From Rhizophagus irregularis (taxonomy: Eukaryota > Glomeromycota > Glomeromycetes > Glomerales > Glomeraceae), in the NCBI RefSeq assembly GCF_026210795.1, contig NC_089452.1:930001-994000 (forward strand): a stretch of DNA of 64,000 nt, given 5' to 3'. The translations under genes and the position numbers were made by a program. The notes under the pieces were generated by a model, which saw nothing but the letters and a program-made list of their open reading frames with translations, did not search any database and was not told the DNA's origin. Shown here in pieces: positions 33,875 through 45,000 of this stretch (its first letter is position 1; every line of letters begins with the position of its first letter).

Positions 33875-35347
33875 TTAATTAACCCTCTTACAAACCCATT
33901 CAAAATCTTCATATATATGACCATAAAATAAATTATCAAAATTTTTTACTATTTTTTTAGATTTATAAATTTCAATTAAATTAGTATATTCTTCTATATA
34001 ACCAATCTTATTAAATTGTAATAACATTGGATGTCTACCTTCCCAATTATCAAAAAATAATTTTAAAGTTTCTAATTTAAAAATTGTATCAGAATAAATA
34101 CTAAATTTAAATTTAAATAAACCAATTGGTGAAGAATTAGTTAATATTTCAAATAATTTTTCTAAATTAAATTCATCTTCAATATTATTAATAAGAATGA
34201 ATAAACCTTCTAAATATTGACAATTTATTAATAATTTTTCAAATTCTAAAATATTAATATTTCTTAATACTAATTTAAGATATTTAAGATTTGGACAATT
34301 ATTATAAATTGTTTGAATAATTCTTTCATTATTAATTTCATCATGAAATATATAATCAATTTTTATTTCATTAAGTTTTCCACTTGTATTTTCTATTAAA
34401 CTTGTTAAAATTTTAATTGGAACTCTACTAGCTTTTAATATACGTAAAAATGGTAAAGATAAATTTTCTAAACAATTCCATTCATAATAATAACTACAAT
34501 CCAATTCTAATTCTTTTAAATTTACGAATTTTGAAATGATATTTGTTATTGGTTCTTTTGTTGTCTTAAAATATTGTATAGTATTAGCATGATTAATTAA
34601 TGAATCTTCAAGTTTTTTACAAAATGATTCATGAGCTCTTGTATATCCATAAGTTCTAGAATATTCTGTATAATTAATTAAAAAACTAATACTTGATAAA
34701 TTATTTTGATTATTAATTAATTCAATAATACCATAATTATTATTATGTACTTCAATAAAAAGTTTCAATTCTTTAATTAATTTACATATTTCTTTTAAAC
34801 CAATTATTACATTATCGTTTATACTTGCACTACAACAAAAGAATTCAATATCTGAAAAACAAGTTTCAGATTTAGGTATAAGATGTATTTGATGTTCAAA
34901 TTGATAAGGTAAATAAAGATGTGTAAATTTCGTATTTTCATTAATAAAAAGTTCGAATAATTGATTTTTAATAATAAAAGTTTTAGATTGTTCATGAATA
35001 GAATTAATTAATTTATGAATTTCTTCTAAATTTAAATGTTTACATAAATTAATATAATTAAATAATAAAGGTTTTTGATATGAATTTGTTGTTAAAAAAT
35101 CAATACCTTGATCTTTTAAATTATTTTTTATTTCATTTGATAAATGTGAAATAATTATATTTAATAATAATTTTTTTTTTCGATGTTCACAATTTTTATT
35201 AATATATTTCCAAGGATTATTCCATAAAATTGGTATGATCATTTCACACCATGTTTTATTAACTGAAAGGCATGAATAAAGTGTTTTTTTATCATCTTTA
35301 ATTTCTTGAAATATTAAATAAAGTACGTCTCTGTTTAATCTAAACAT
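33875..35347 (-). CDS. F-box protein with LRR-like C-terminus
   Basis: A single-exon 490-codon gene. Residues 1-45 form an F-box (LNRDVLYLIFQEIKDD, then CLSVNKTWCEMIIPILW), the part that binds Skp1 in SCF ubiquitin ligases. The rest is an irregular leucine-rich substrate-recognition region with repeats such as CPNLKYLKLVLRN and CQYLEGLFIL. It is a full-length paralogue of the plus-strand gene at 36372, with which it forms a head-to-head pair 1 kb apart. F-box proteins of this build are strongly expanded in Rhizophagus; the target is unknown. The tail ends shortly after a WVCKR stretch; length and frame are intact. Confidence 0.92.
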   Translation of the reverse strand: MFRLNRDVLYLIFQEIKDDKKTLYSCLSVNKTWCEMIIPILWNNPWKYINKNCEHRKKKLLLNIIISHLSNEIKNNLKDQGIDFLTTNSYQKPLLFNYINLCKHLNLEEIHKLINSIHEQSKTFIIKNQLFELFINENTKFTHLYLPYQFEHQIHLIPKSETCFSDIEFFCCSASINDNVIIGLKEICKLIKELKLFIEVHNNNYGIIELINNQNNLSSISFLINYTEYSRTYGYTRAHESFCKKLEDSLINHANTIQYFKTTKEPITNIISKFVNLKELELDCSYYYEWNCLENLSLPFLRILKASRVPIKILTSLIENTSGKLNEIKIDYIFHDEINNERIIQTIYNNCPNLKYLKLVLRNINILEFEKLLINCQYLEGLFILINNIEDEFNLEKLFEILTNSSPIGLFKFKFSIYSDTIFKLETLKLFFDNWEGRHPMLLQFNKIGYIEEYTNLIEIYKSKKIVKNFDNLFYGHIYEDFEWVCKRVN

Positions 35348-36371
35348 TTTTTTTTCTTTTTTTCTTTTTTTTTAAAGAAAACCTTTTTGATGTACTCAAA
35401 ATTATAAATAATTATTTGTAATATGATATGATATTACGTTATACAAGCATATTTGATGCGACATTGTGACATAAATAAAAATGAAAGCAGAATCAATCGA
35501 CAAATTATAATGCCCAACCAAATCAATTGATTCAAATTATATACAGCGAACGTAAACAGTAAAAATTTTTACCAAAAAAAAAAAATTTATTAAAATATAA
35601 ATTATATATACTTATAAAACAATATACATATATACAAATTATATATACTGTACAATCTGTACATGTACAATAAAAAAAAATTTATTATTAAATTTTTTTT
35701 TTTTTTTTTTTTTTAACGGATCGATCCATGTTAAAAAGATTTTTTAGCCAAAAGTCCGAATGATCCGAGTAATAGTCCCTTAGTATTATCCATTATATAC
35801 ATAATACTAAATTTTCTTCCGTTGATTAGACCATTCATGTTACACAATTAATAGTTTCACAGATATGTATGTATATATTTTTAATTCATTCAAGGACATT
35901 CTAGACCCAATCTATGTGGATCTTCCGCGTTACACAATTACAATATATATTAGTCGTTACATAATTCTTTAATGCCGGATACCGTTTCACCCAAAAAAGC
36001 CATGCAGATCTTTTAGCCGGAATTATGAGGAGATGTCATTCGGAAATTTCCATCATTTAAGTTTCTATCATACGCTTTTTACGCCAAGAGATCGACGCCA
36101 AATTACCATAAAGAATTTGGACTCTAAAAAAAAAAAATTATTTATTATTATGATCAGTGACGTTTAAATTCAAAACAACATTGGTATCATAGATAAATAT
36201 AATGTGGTACGTAACAGGTAAACAAAAAAGGCCCTGCATAATCACGATATAATTAATATCATGCATCAAAAAAAATAAAAAATAAAAAATAAAAAAATAA
36301 AAATAAAAAAAATAAATAAAATAAATAAATAAATAAATAACGATAAAATAATTTTTTTTTTTTAATAAAAA
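35348..36371. promoter_or_regulatory. Shared intergenic region of the divergent F-box pair
   Basis: About 1 kb between two ATG codons pointing away from each other, so it must hold both promoters. It contains long A and T runs at both gene ends (35590-35720 and 36265-36362) and a repeated TTACACAATTA motif (35840 and 35932). No TATA box can be singled out in such AT-rich DNA. Confidence 0.5.
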
Positions 36372-37775
36372 ATGTCAAACCTAAATAATGACATTCTTTA
36401 TTTAATATTCGAAGAGTTACAAGACGATGATAATACTCTTTATTCATGTCTTTTAGTCAATAAAACTTGGTGCGAATCAACCGTTCCAATTTTATGGAAA
36501 GATCCTTGGAAACGTTTAAAGAATGGAAAGGAAAGATCCTTATTAAACGTGATTATTTCTCATTTATCAAAAGAATCCAGAAATAATTTAGGTCAACACT
36601 TTGATTTTTTGATAGAATCATATCAAAATTCTTTATTTAACTATATTAGTTTCTGTAGACATTTAAATTTAAATGAAATCCAAAGGATAATTGACGTTGA
36701 ACTTGTACAAGAAAAATCTTCAATATCAATTATTACAAGTGAAATAATCAACCTTTTTATTAACGGAAACGCAAATTATAAAACCCTTTATATACCTCAA
36801 CAACTTGATTGTCAAATACGTCTCATTCCTGGAACCGAAAGTTGTTTTTCAGAAATTGAATTCCTCAGTTGTCATACTAACATAAATAATAATATTTTAT
36901 TTGGATTAATAGAAACTTGCAAATCAATTAAACAATTAGAACTTATTATTGAAGGGAATGATAATAATTATGAAATCGTTAAATTAATCGAATCTGCAGG
37001 AAATTTATTTAAAATAAGTTTTATAAATAAGTGTTTGTATGTCAATGAATCATTTTGTAAAATTCTTGAAAATTCATTAATAAGACACGCAAATACTATA
37101 GAAAATTTTAAGATATCAACTAAACCACTTGTTACAAAAGTTCTTTCATCTTTTGCTAATTTAAAAAGATTAGAATTGGATAATTCATACGAAAATCTTC
37201 CTTGGAATTGTTTAAATTATTCATCTTTACCTTGTTTACAATTTTTATATGCTAAGGGCGTTCCAATTTGTGCTTTAACAAGTTTAATTGCAAGTACAAG
37301 TGGTCAACTCATTGAAATAAAAATCGATCATATACCTCATGAAGAGATTGATAATAAGAGAATTATTCAAGCAATTTATCAGAAATGTCCTAATCTTAGA
37401 TATCTTAAATTAATGTTAAGAAATAGAAATATTCTTGAATTAAAAAATTTATTAGTTAATTGTAGAAATTTAAGTGGTTTATTTATTATTAGTAATATGG
37501 TAGATACGTTTGGTTGGGATAATTTATTTGAAATATTAACTGAAACATCACCAACAAGTTTATTTAGATTTAAATTCAGTTTTTGTTATAAACCAATTAA
37601 ATTAGAATTTTTGAAATTTTTCTTTGATAATTGGAAAGATCGACATTCTTTAGTATTACAACTCAGTCGATTAGATAATATAGGTAATATAGGTGATTTA
37701 ATAGAAAAATATAAAGCGGATGGAATAATTAAAAAATGTAATGAAGTATGTGGTGGAGATTTTGAATGGATTTAA
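36372..37775 (+). CDS. F-box protein with LRR-like C-terminus
   Basis: A single-exon 467-codon gene with an N-terminal F-box (LNNDILYLIFEELQDD, then CLLVNKTWCESTVPILW). A long leucine-rich region follows, containing CPNLRYLKLMLRN and CRNLSGLFII. It aligns with the minus-strand F-box gene over its whole length, including the DNWKDRH motif near the C-terminus, so the pair arose by inverted duplication of one gene. Likely role: substrate adaptor of an SCF ubiquitin ligase; the substrate is unknown. There is no sign of decay. Confidence 0.92.
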   Translation: MSNLNNDILYLIFEELQDDDNTLYSCLLVNKTWCESTVPILWKDPWKRLKNGKERSLLNVIISHLSKESRNNLGQHFDFLIESYQNSLFNYISFCRHLNLNEIQRIIDVELVQEKSSISIITSEIINLFINGNANYKTLYIPQQLDCQIRLIPGTESCFSEIEFLSCHTNINNNILFGLIETCKSIKQLELIIEGNDNNYEIVKLIESAGNLFKISFINKCLYVNESFCKILENSLIRHANTIENFKISTKPLVTKVLSSFANLKRLELDNSYENLPWNCLNYSSLPCLQFLYAKGVPICALTSLIASTSGQLIEIKIDHIPHEEIDNKRIIQAIYQKCPNLRYLKLMLRNRNILELKNLLVNCRNLSGLFIISNMVDTFGWDNLFEILTETSPTSLFRFKFSFCYKPIKLEFLKFFFDNWKDRHSLVLQLSRLDNIGNIGDLIEKYKADGIIKKCNEVCGGDFEWI

Positions 37776-39699
37776 TTTTTTAAAATTATTATTTATTCTT
37801 TTTTTTAAAAAAAAAAACTTAATAATTATTAATAACTGATATTGTCGTAAAAAAAATCAGTTTTAAATTATCATAATATTTAGAATTTATTTATTTATTT
37901 TATGTGTTGTGTTTAATCGTTATCTGTTATACCATCGTTAGCACATGACAATAAATTGATCGTCACTCGTCACCAATGATGATTCGGCATAATGATTTAG
38001 GCGGTTAATGTTGGCTTAATAATATGAAAATCATCTACAAGGACCATCTCTTTAAACTAAAAAAAAAGTATTATCAAACAGAATATCGGAGTATTATCAA
38101 TGCCTACCGTTATACAATCCCGAAATATATGTATGGAAAGATTTTCATAATTTTTTGGCTTGTACTCTAACTCGAAACTGACCTGTTTATGTATATTTCG
38201 GGTCTTATTTATTCCGTTGCGATTTAACTTTTACGGAAAATCCGCAATTTTCACAAAATAATTTTACAACATTCTAAATTATATTAATTTCTTTAAAATA
38301 TCTTACAAAACAGAGTTACGACAGCTGCTTATACGTAAGTTATTGAATTTATGAATTTTTTTTTTAAAGTTAGTGCTGCGGCCTGTTACCATTTACCCGG
38401 ATATAATCGGGCATACTCGGATATTTATGAGTATTCGGGTTATTGAAATAAAAAAATGGGTATTATCCGATTGTATCCGTTTTTTATTATATTGAATTAT
38501 TGATACATATATGTCCGGGTATGACCGCTAACCAATCCAACCGAAGAATTTATATTTATTATATATTTGTACTCCTATAATTTATTACAAAGAGACATCA
38601 TGATCTGTATGAATGAATGTATGAAAATCTTTGAAAACCACAAATATGTTTACTCTTTAAGGAATAATCATATATTTTTAAAAAAAAAAATTTTTTTTTC
38701 TTGTATCAGTTACTATAATAAATACAGAATATTATATGACAGCAAACTTAATTTATAAAAAAATGATAATTCTGACTATAAACAAAAAATCCCTACAGTA
38801 AACTGTATGCAAACCAAAACTTTACATTGCCAGACTATACTATGATGGCGACGTATCATTAGAACTCCATCCCATATATATATATAGTATATCTGGGTCC
38901 TATTTTTCCCGGATAAAAAAATAAACGGATATAAACGGTAATACCCGTAGGTAACACTTTTTTTTTGATTTGAGATCCAGAAATGCGACCCTAATCCAAG
39001 TACAGTAAGTATCACGTTTACTTCGTTTTTCTTAATTCTGGTCGAATTATATTTTATATGTTTTAGCCAGAATTAATTATGGCCAAATTATGACGTGCTG
39101 TTTAATATTGGTCGTCGATCACTAATTCGTGATCGCAGAAAATGAGTGGCGTCAAATAATTAAAATCCAGGTGGCCTTTACAATGGTGTAAATGGTTACA
39201 ATAGGTAATTTTAATATATTCCAAAATGATGTGATCGCTTTGGCGCTTCCCCATAGCTCACAGGTGTGAACCACAAGATGACAGATCTGAATTTTTTGAT
39301 TATTTTGACATTTTCAATTTTGACATTTCTTTTGATTAGATAAGTGGTGCAGCATTTAACAGTGAAATTTAATCACATCTTACTATATCTTTGAGGCATG
39401 GTGCTTGGAATATCCTTGAAATGTTCAGTGTTCACGATGCATCCAAAAGTGGTAACATGAGTATACAAACTATTAAGGTAGGCAAGGATCATAAGTTAAA
39501 ATAAATTTATTTGTTTTCTAGTTGCTACCAAAATTTTTTGTTCTTTAGAAGCTACTGTGCCTTAACACGCTTATACACGTACACGCCTTCTTAATTTATT
39601 TCTATTATATAATAATTTTGAGGTTAACTATCCTGCGTACGTACTGATTATCTATCATTGACTAGGTTGACTAGTATTAGATCATCATCGTCCATATTA
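37776..39699. other. No gene seen
   Basis: AT-rich DNA with a patch of CCCGGATAT-like motifs at 38395-38540 and 38890-38960 that hints at a decayed inverted-repeat element, but ends and duplication could not be fixed. The frames at 38567-38758 and 38776-39015 lack support. Confidence 0.45.
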
Positions 39700-40005
39700 G
39701 GTCACACAAATTCAATTTTTCGGTTCACGTAATATTGAAATTTAAAATCGACCTGGGGACCCGGGGTTTATTGTTTATTAGTAAAAAAAGTTTATATATA
39801 AAATCGTGACATTTGATTGGTTGACTTTAAAAGGGAGGAATTTATTTTCGCTCTAGAAGTTATCAGCCGCGTGATAAACTTACTCGCCAATAAAATTACG
39901 TCCTGATCATGTGATAAATTTTTTATATATAAACTTTTTTTTATTGAAATTTGAAGAAGTGACCCGGCCGGGTGAAGTGAACCGAAAATTCGAATTTGTG
40001 TGGCC
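39700..40005. mobile_element. PIF/Harbinger-type MITE (Tourist-like)
   Basis: A 306-bp element with ends GGTCACACAAATTC and, inverted, GGCCACACAAATTC, extending over about 28 bases to CGGTTCAC. It is flanked by TTA (39697-39699 and 40006-40008), the usual TWA target of PIF/Harbinger. The interior contains a second inverted motif, AAGTTTATATATAAA. Confidence 0.82.
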
Positions 40006-40599
40006 TTATCAGAATTCTATTCTTCTATTCCTCAACTTGGTCAGTGTGCTTTAATTAAAATAATTATAGATTGACATTTATCCTTCCCTTGCTATATATT
40101 CAGAATAAAAATGGCGGATAAGATAATCTTTCTCTCACAGTTATATTTAATTTATATAGATACATATTACTTCCTTTAGATGATTACAGTATGATATAAA
40201 CAATATATTTAAACTTGGAAGCTTTTCATAAACACGCACGATATTACCTACTAATAAATTTTATGCATCAATGACACAAATTAGACCTCGCAAAAAATAA
40301 AGGAAGTTTGATATTAATGAAAATGTCGGAACAACTTAAACAAAAAATGAATTGAGAGCAAAAATAAATGATTATATGTATACATAAAAGACCCGAGCAA
40401 TACACAAAAAGGTAACAATATGAAGTTTGCTATGATAGAATGAACCAAAATAACGTGTAGTTCATCCTTTTTTGATAATGCCAGACGGCATTACGTAATT
40501 TTGGCCCTGATGAAGAGAGGATAGTAAATGAGTTGCTACCTATTTACAGTATACATTTCTCGGAGTCCTGTATATGACTCAACTAACGTATCATTAAAG
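40006..40599. other. No gene seen
   Basis: AT-rich spacer between two MITEs, with no feature I can support. Confidence 0.5.
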
Positions 40600-41436
40600 C
40601 AGTGTTCGGAAATGACCTGGTCATTTGACCATTTTTCGGATTAGGAGTCATTTGGTCAAATGACACCCCATCATTTGGCATTTGGCATTTAAATTATTCG
40701 CGAAATGACAAATGCCAAATGATTGGGTATCATTTGATTGTCATTTGCGTCCTTTGTCATTTGGTCATTTGTCATTAAAATATTTAAAGATTATTGGACA
40801 ATTTATAATCACGTGATGTACAAAAAAGGAAGGACGTAATCGAAATAATCACAAATTATTTATTTTTTACTGTAATCTGAAAATAATAAATAACACAACC
40901 ATAATTATTAAAGTGATAATAATATCTGATATGTTATTTATTATATATAATTTTATTATATAATTATATGCATAAATAAATGTTATGGCCATCTTATTAT
41001 TAAATAAAGACAACAATTATACATAAAAATGGTGAAAAATGGGATCCACTACATGTGTCACAATTAAATATTTTATTGCAAAATTAATTAACTTTTATCT
41101 GTGTGGATAAAATGATCATTAGTGAAATAATTATAAGTGAAATAATCCTGCCTATAATATTATTAACAAATAATAACCTGTAAAAATAATAACAAATCAC
41201 GTGATTGAAAAATCTTTACTACTATTGGAACTTTTTTGATTATATATATTAAACCAATTTTGTTTTAATATTTTTTTTTCTTGATTAAAATAAACAAAAT
41301 AATTAATAAAAATTCGCAGAATATTTAATATTTTTCAAATGACTTAAATGACAGGTCATTTGAGTTGCAAATGACAAATGACAAATGACTTGTCATTTGA
41401 GTCATTTGTTCATTTCAAGTCATTTGCCGAACACTG
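40600..41436. mobile_element. hAT-type MITE (family A, copy 2)
   Basis: An 837-bp element with ends CAGTGTTCGGAAATGAC and, inverted, CAGTGTTCGGCAAATGAC, flanked by the 8-bp duplication CATTAAAG (40592-40599 and 41437-41444). Subterminal regions are dense in TCATTTG/CAAATGA motifs on both strands, which may be transposase binding sites. The AT-rich core has no coding sequence. Confidence 0.94.
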
Positions 41437-42086
41437 CATTAAAGTATCTATAATTTACTTTTTGTTAACTAAAAAGTATTTATATTTTACTACTGGTATT
41501 TATCAATATATAAAATGATGTTTATAAATAGCATGAGGCTAAGTTTCCTTGTCGCGTAACACTTTTCAAAAAAATTAATTAAAACAAAGCTTTTAAAGCG
41601 CTTAACTAGACGTATCTTTAATTGCTCTAAAAGCTGGCTTAGAATTAATAAGGAAATTTTAATTCTGGAATATAAAAACTAATTTTATCGTTTTGTCAGT
41701 CATTTCATGACGAAAAAAAGTTTAAATCGAAAATGATATTCAAAACTGCCTTTGTCAATATAAGTAAACTTGCAGAGCAGTACTCATTTCGTGTAACCAT
41801 AATTTCCTTATATGGAAAATATATTACACAAAATATATAATTCCAGCCGGAATTATAAATCACGTGGCATAATGCTGGCCAAATTTACTTATTTATATTT
41901 CATAATGAATTTTATATTATGAAAATTGCTGCGCCACAATGAGACTTGAAAGTTGAAACCAGTGTTGTGATCTACATGCATTCTGTATTACCTAAACGAC
42001 TATATATATACCACATAATAAAAGCGTTTAACAATTAAAAAATTTTTACATATCTTTTAGGGAGAGCTTTGACACAATTATAAATA

Positions 42087-45000
42087 ATGGCTCAGAGTAC
42101 TAATGATAGGGGTAAAAAGAATATAGTAAAACAAATTGGCAATATAGTAAAACTAGTATCAAGTAAAATCAAGAAATCTAAAGGTAAATATAATATATTA
42201 AAACAAACTGAAATAAAAAATTTATATTTAATGTTTTCATGGATAACTGAAATAAATAATATTCAAAGCTCACAAAGATAGTGCTGATGATGATCATAAT
42301 GATGAACAAAGTTTGGGTAACTATAATTTTTTATAAATTTTGAATAACTTTAAATCTTTTTAATATCTTCATAGATAATTGGAAAATTTTGAAATAAACT
42401 GAATAACTTCTTTATATTTTAATTTGTATGAAGATCCTTCAACTCACAAAGTTGTCTCAAAAAGTTTTGGAAATGCTGATATTTATTATGATGAACAAGA
42501 TTTGGGTAATTATAACTTTGGAAAATTTAGATAGCTTTTAATTTAATATTTTCATGGATAACTGAAATAAATAATATTCAGATGATTATCATAGTAATGA
42601 TGAACAAAGTTTTGGTAACTATAATTTTTTATAAAATTTTAAATAACTTTTCCTATTATTACATAATTGTATAATATTTGAATGTAATTTAAACTAACTA
42701 AATTCTTTATTTAAAAAATTATTTTGTAGATTGTAAGTTAAAAGTTATTTTTTGATTCTATTATTACATAATTGTATAATATTTGCATATAATTTAAACT
42801 AACTAAATTCTTTATTTAAAATTATTTTGTAATTTCTTTTAGTTGGTAAGTTATAAGTTATTTTTTTGATTCTATTATTACATATTCTATTATTACATAA
42901 TTGTATATAATTTAAACTAACTAAATTCTTTATTAAAATTATTTTGTAATTTCTTTAGGTGGTAAGTTATAAGTTATTTTTTGATTCTATTATTACATAT
43001 TCTATTATTACATAATTGTATAATGTTTGCATATAATTTAAACTAACTAAATTCTTTATTTAAAATTATTTCATAATATAGAGAGTAAGTTATTTTTTCA
43101 TTCTATTATTACATAATTGTATAATATTTACATATAATTTAAACTAACTAAATTCCTTATTTAAATTATTTCATAATATAGAGAGTAAGTTATTTTTTGA
43201 TTCTACTATACATAATTGTATAATATTTGCATATAATTTAAACTAACTAAATTGAAATTATTTTGTAATTTCTTTTAGGTTGTAAGTTATAAGTTGTTTT
43301 TGATTCTATTATTACATAATTGTATAATATTTACATATAATTTAAACTAACTAAATTCTTTATTAAAATTTATTTCATAATATAGCACGTAAGTGATTTT
43401 TTGATTCTATTATTACATAATTGTATAATATTTGCATATAATTTAAACTAACTAAATTCTTTATTTAAAATAATTTCATAATATAGGGAGTAAGTTATTT
43501 TTTTATTCTATTATTACATAATTGTATAATATTTGCATATAATTTAAACTAACGAATTCTTTATTTAAAAATTATTTTGTAATTTCTTTTAGGTTGTGAG
43601 TATCATTATATAATTGTATAATATTTGCATATAATTTAAACTAACAAATTCTTTATTTAAAAATTATTTTGTAATTTCTTTTAGTTCGTGAGTATCATTA
43701 CATAATTGTATAATATTTGTATATAATTTAAACTAACTAAATTCTTTATTTAAAATTATTTTGTAATTTCTTTTAGTTGGTAAGTTATAAGTTATTTTTG
43801 ATTCTATTATTACATAATTGTATAATATTTGCATATAATTTAAATTAATTAAATGCTTTATTTAAAATTATTTTGTAATTTCTTTTAGTTGGTAAGTTAT
43901 AAGTTATTTTTGATTCTATTATTACATAATTGTATAATATTTGAATATAATTAAAACTAACTAAATTCTTTATTTAAAATTATTTCATAATATAGAGGGT
44001 AAGTTATTTTTGATTCTATTATTACATAATTGTATAATATTTGCATATAATTTAAACTAACTAAATTCTTTATTTAAAATTATTTCATAATATAGATAGT
44101 AAGTTATTTTTTGATTCTATTATTACATAATTGTATAATATTTGCATATAATTTAAACTAACAAATTCTTTATTTAACAATTATTTTGTAATTTCTTTTA
44201 GTTCGTGAGTATCATTACATAATTATATAATATTTGAATATAATTTAAACTAACAAATTCTTTATTTAAAATTATTTTATAATATAGAGAGTAAGTTATT
44301 TTTTGATTCTATTACATAATTATTGTATAATATTTGCATGTAATTTAAACTAACTAAATTCTTTATTTAAAATTATTTTGTAATTTCTTTAGGTGGTAAG
44401 TTATAAGTTATTTTTTGATTCATTATTACATAATTGTATAATATTTGCATATAATTTAAATTAACTAAATTCTTTATTTAAAATTATTTTGTAATTTCTT
44501 TTAGTTGGTAAGTTATAAGTTATTTTTGATTCTATTATTACATAATTGTATAATATTTGCATATAATTAAAACTAACTAAATTCTTTATTTAAAATTATT
44601 TCATAATATAGAGGGTAAGTTATTTTTGGTTTTATTATTACATAATTGTATAATATTTGCATATAATTTAAACTAACTAAATTCTTTATTTAAAATTATT
44701 TCATAATATAGATAGTAAGTTATTTTTTGATTCTATTATTACATAATTGTATAATATTTGCATATAATTAAAACTAACTAAATTTTTTATTTATAATTAT
44801 TTTGTAATTTCTTTTAGTTGGTAAGTTATAAGTTATTTTTGATTCTATTATTACATAATTGTATAATATTTGCATATGATTTAAACTAACTAAATTCTTT
44901 ATTTATAAATTATTTCATAATATAGATCGTAAGTTATTTTTTGATTCTATTATTACATAATTGTATAATATTTGCATATAATTTAAACTAACTAAATTCT

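Noticed and set aside
38380-38965. Possible inverted-repeat element with CCCGGATAT motifs
   Set aside because: Candidate ends match only weakly and no target duplication was found.
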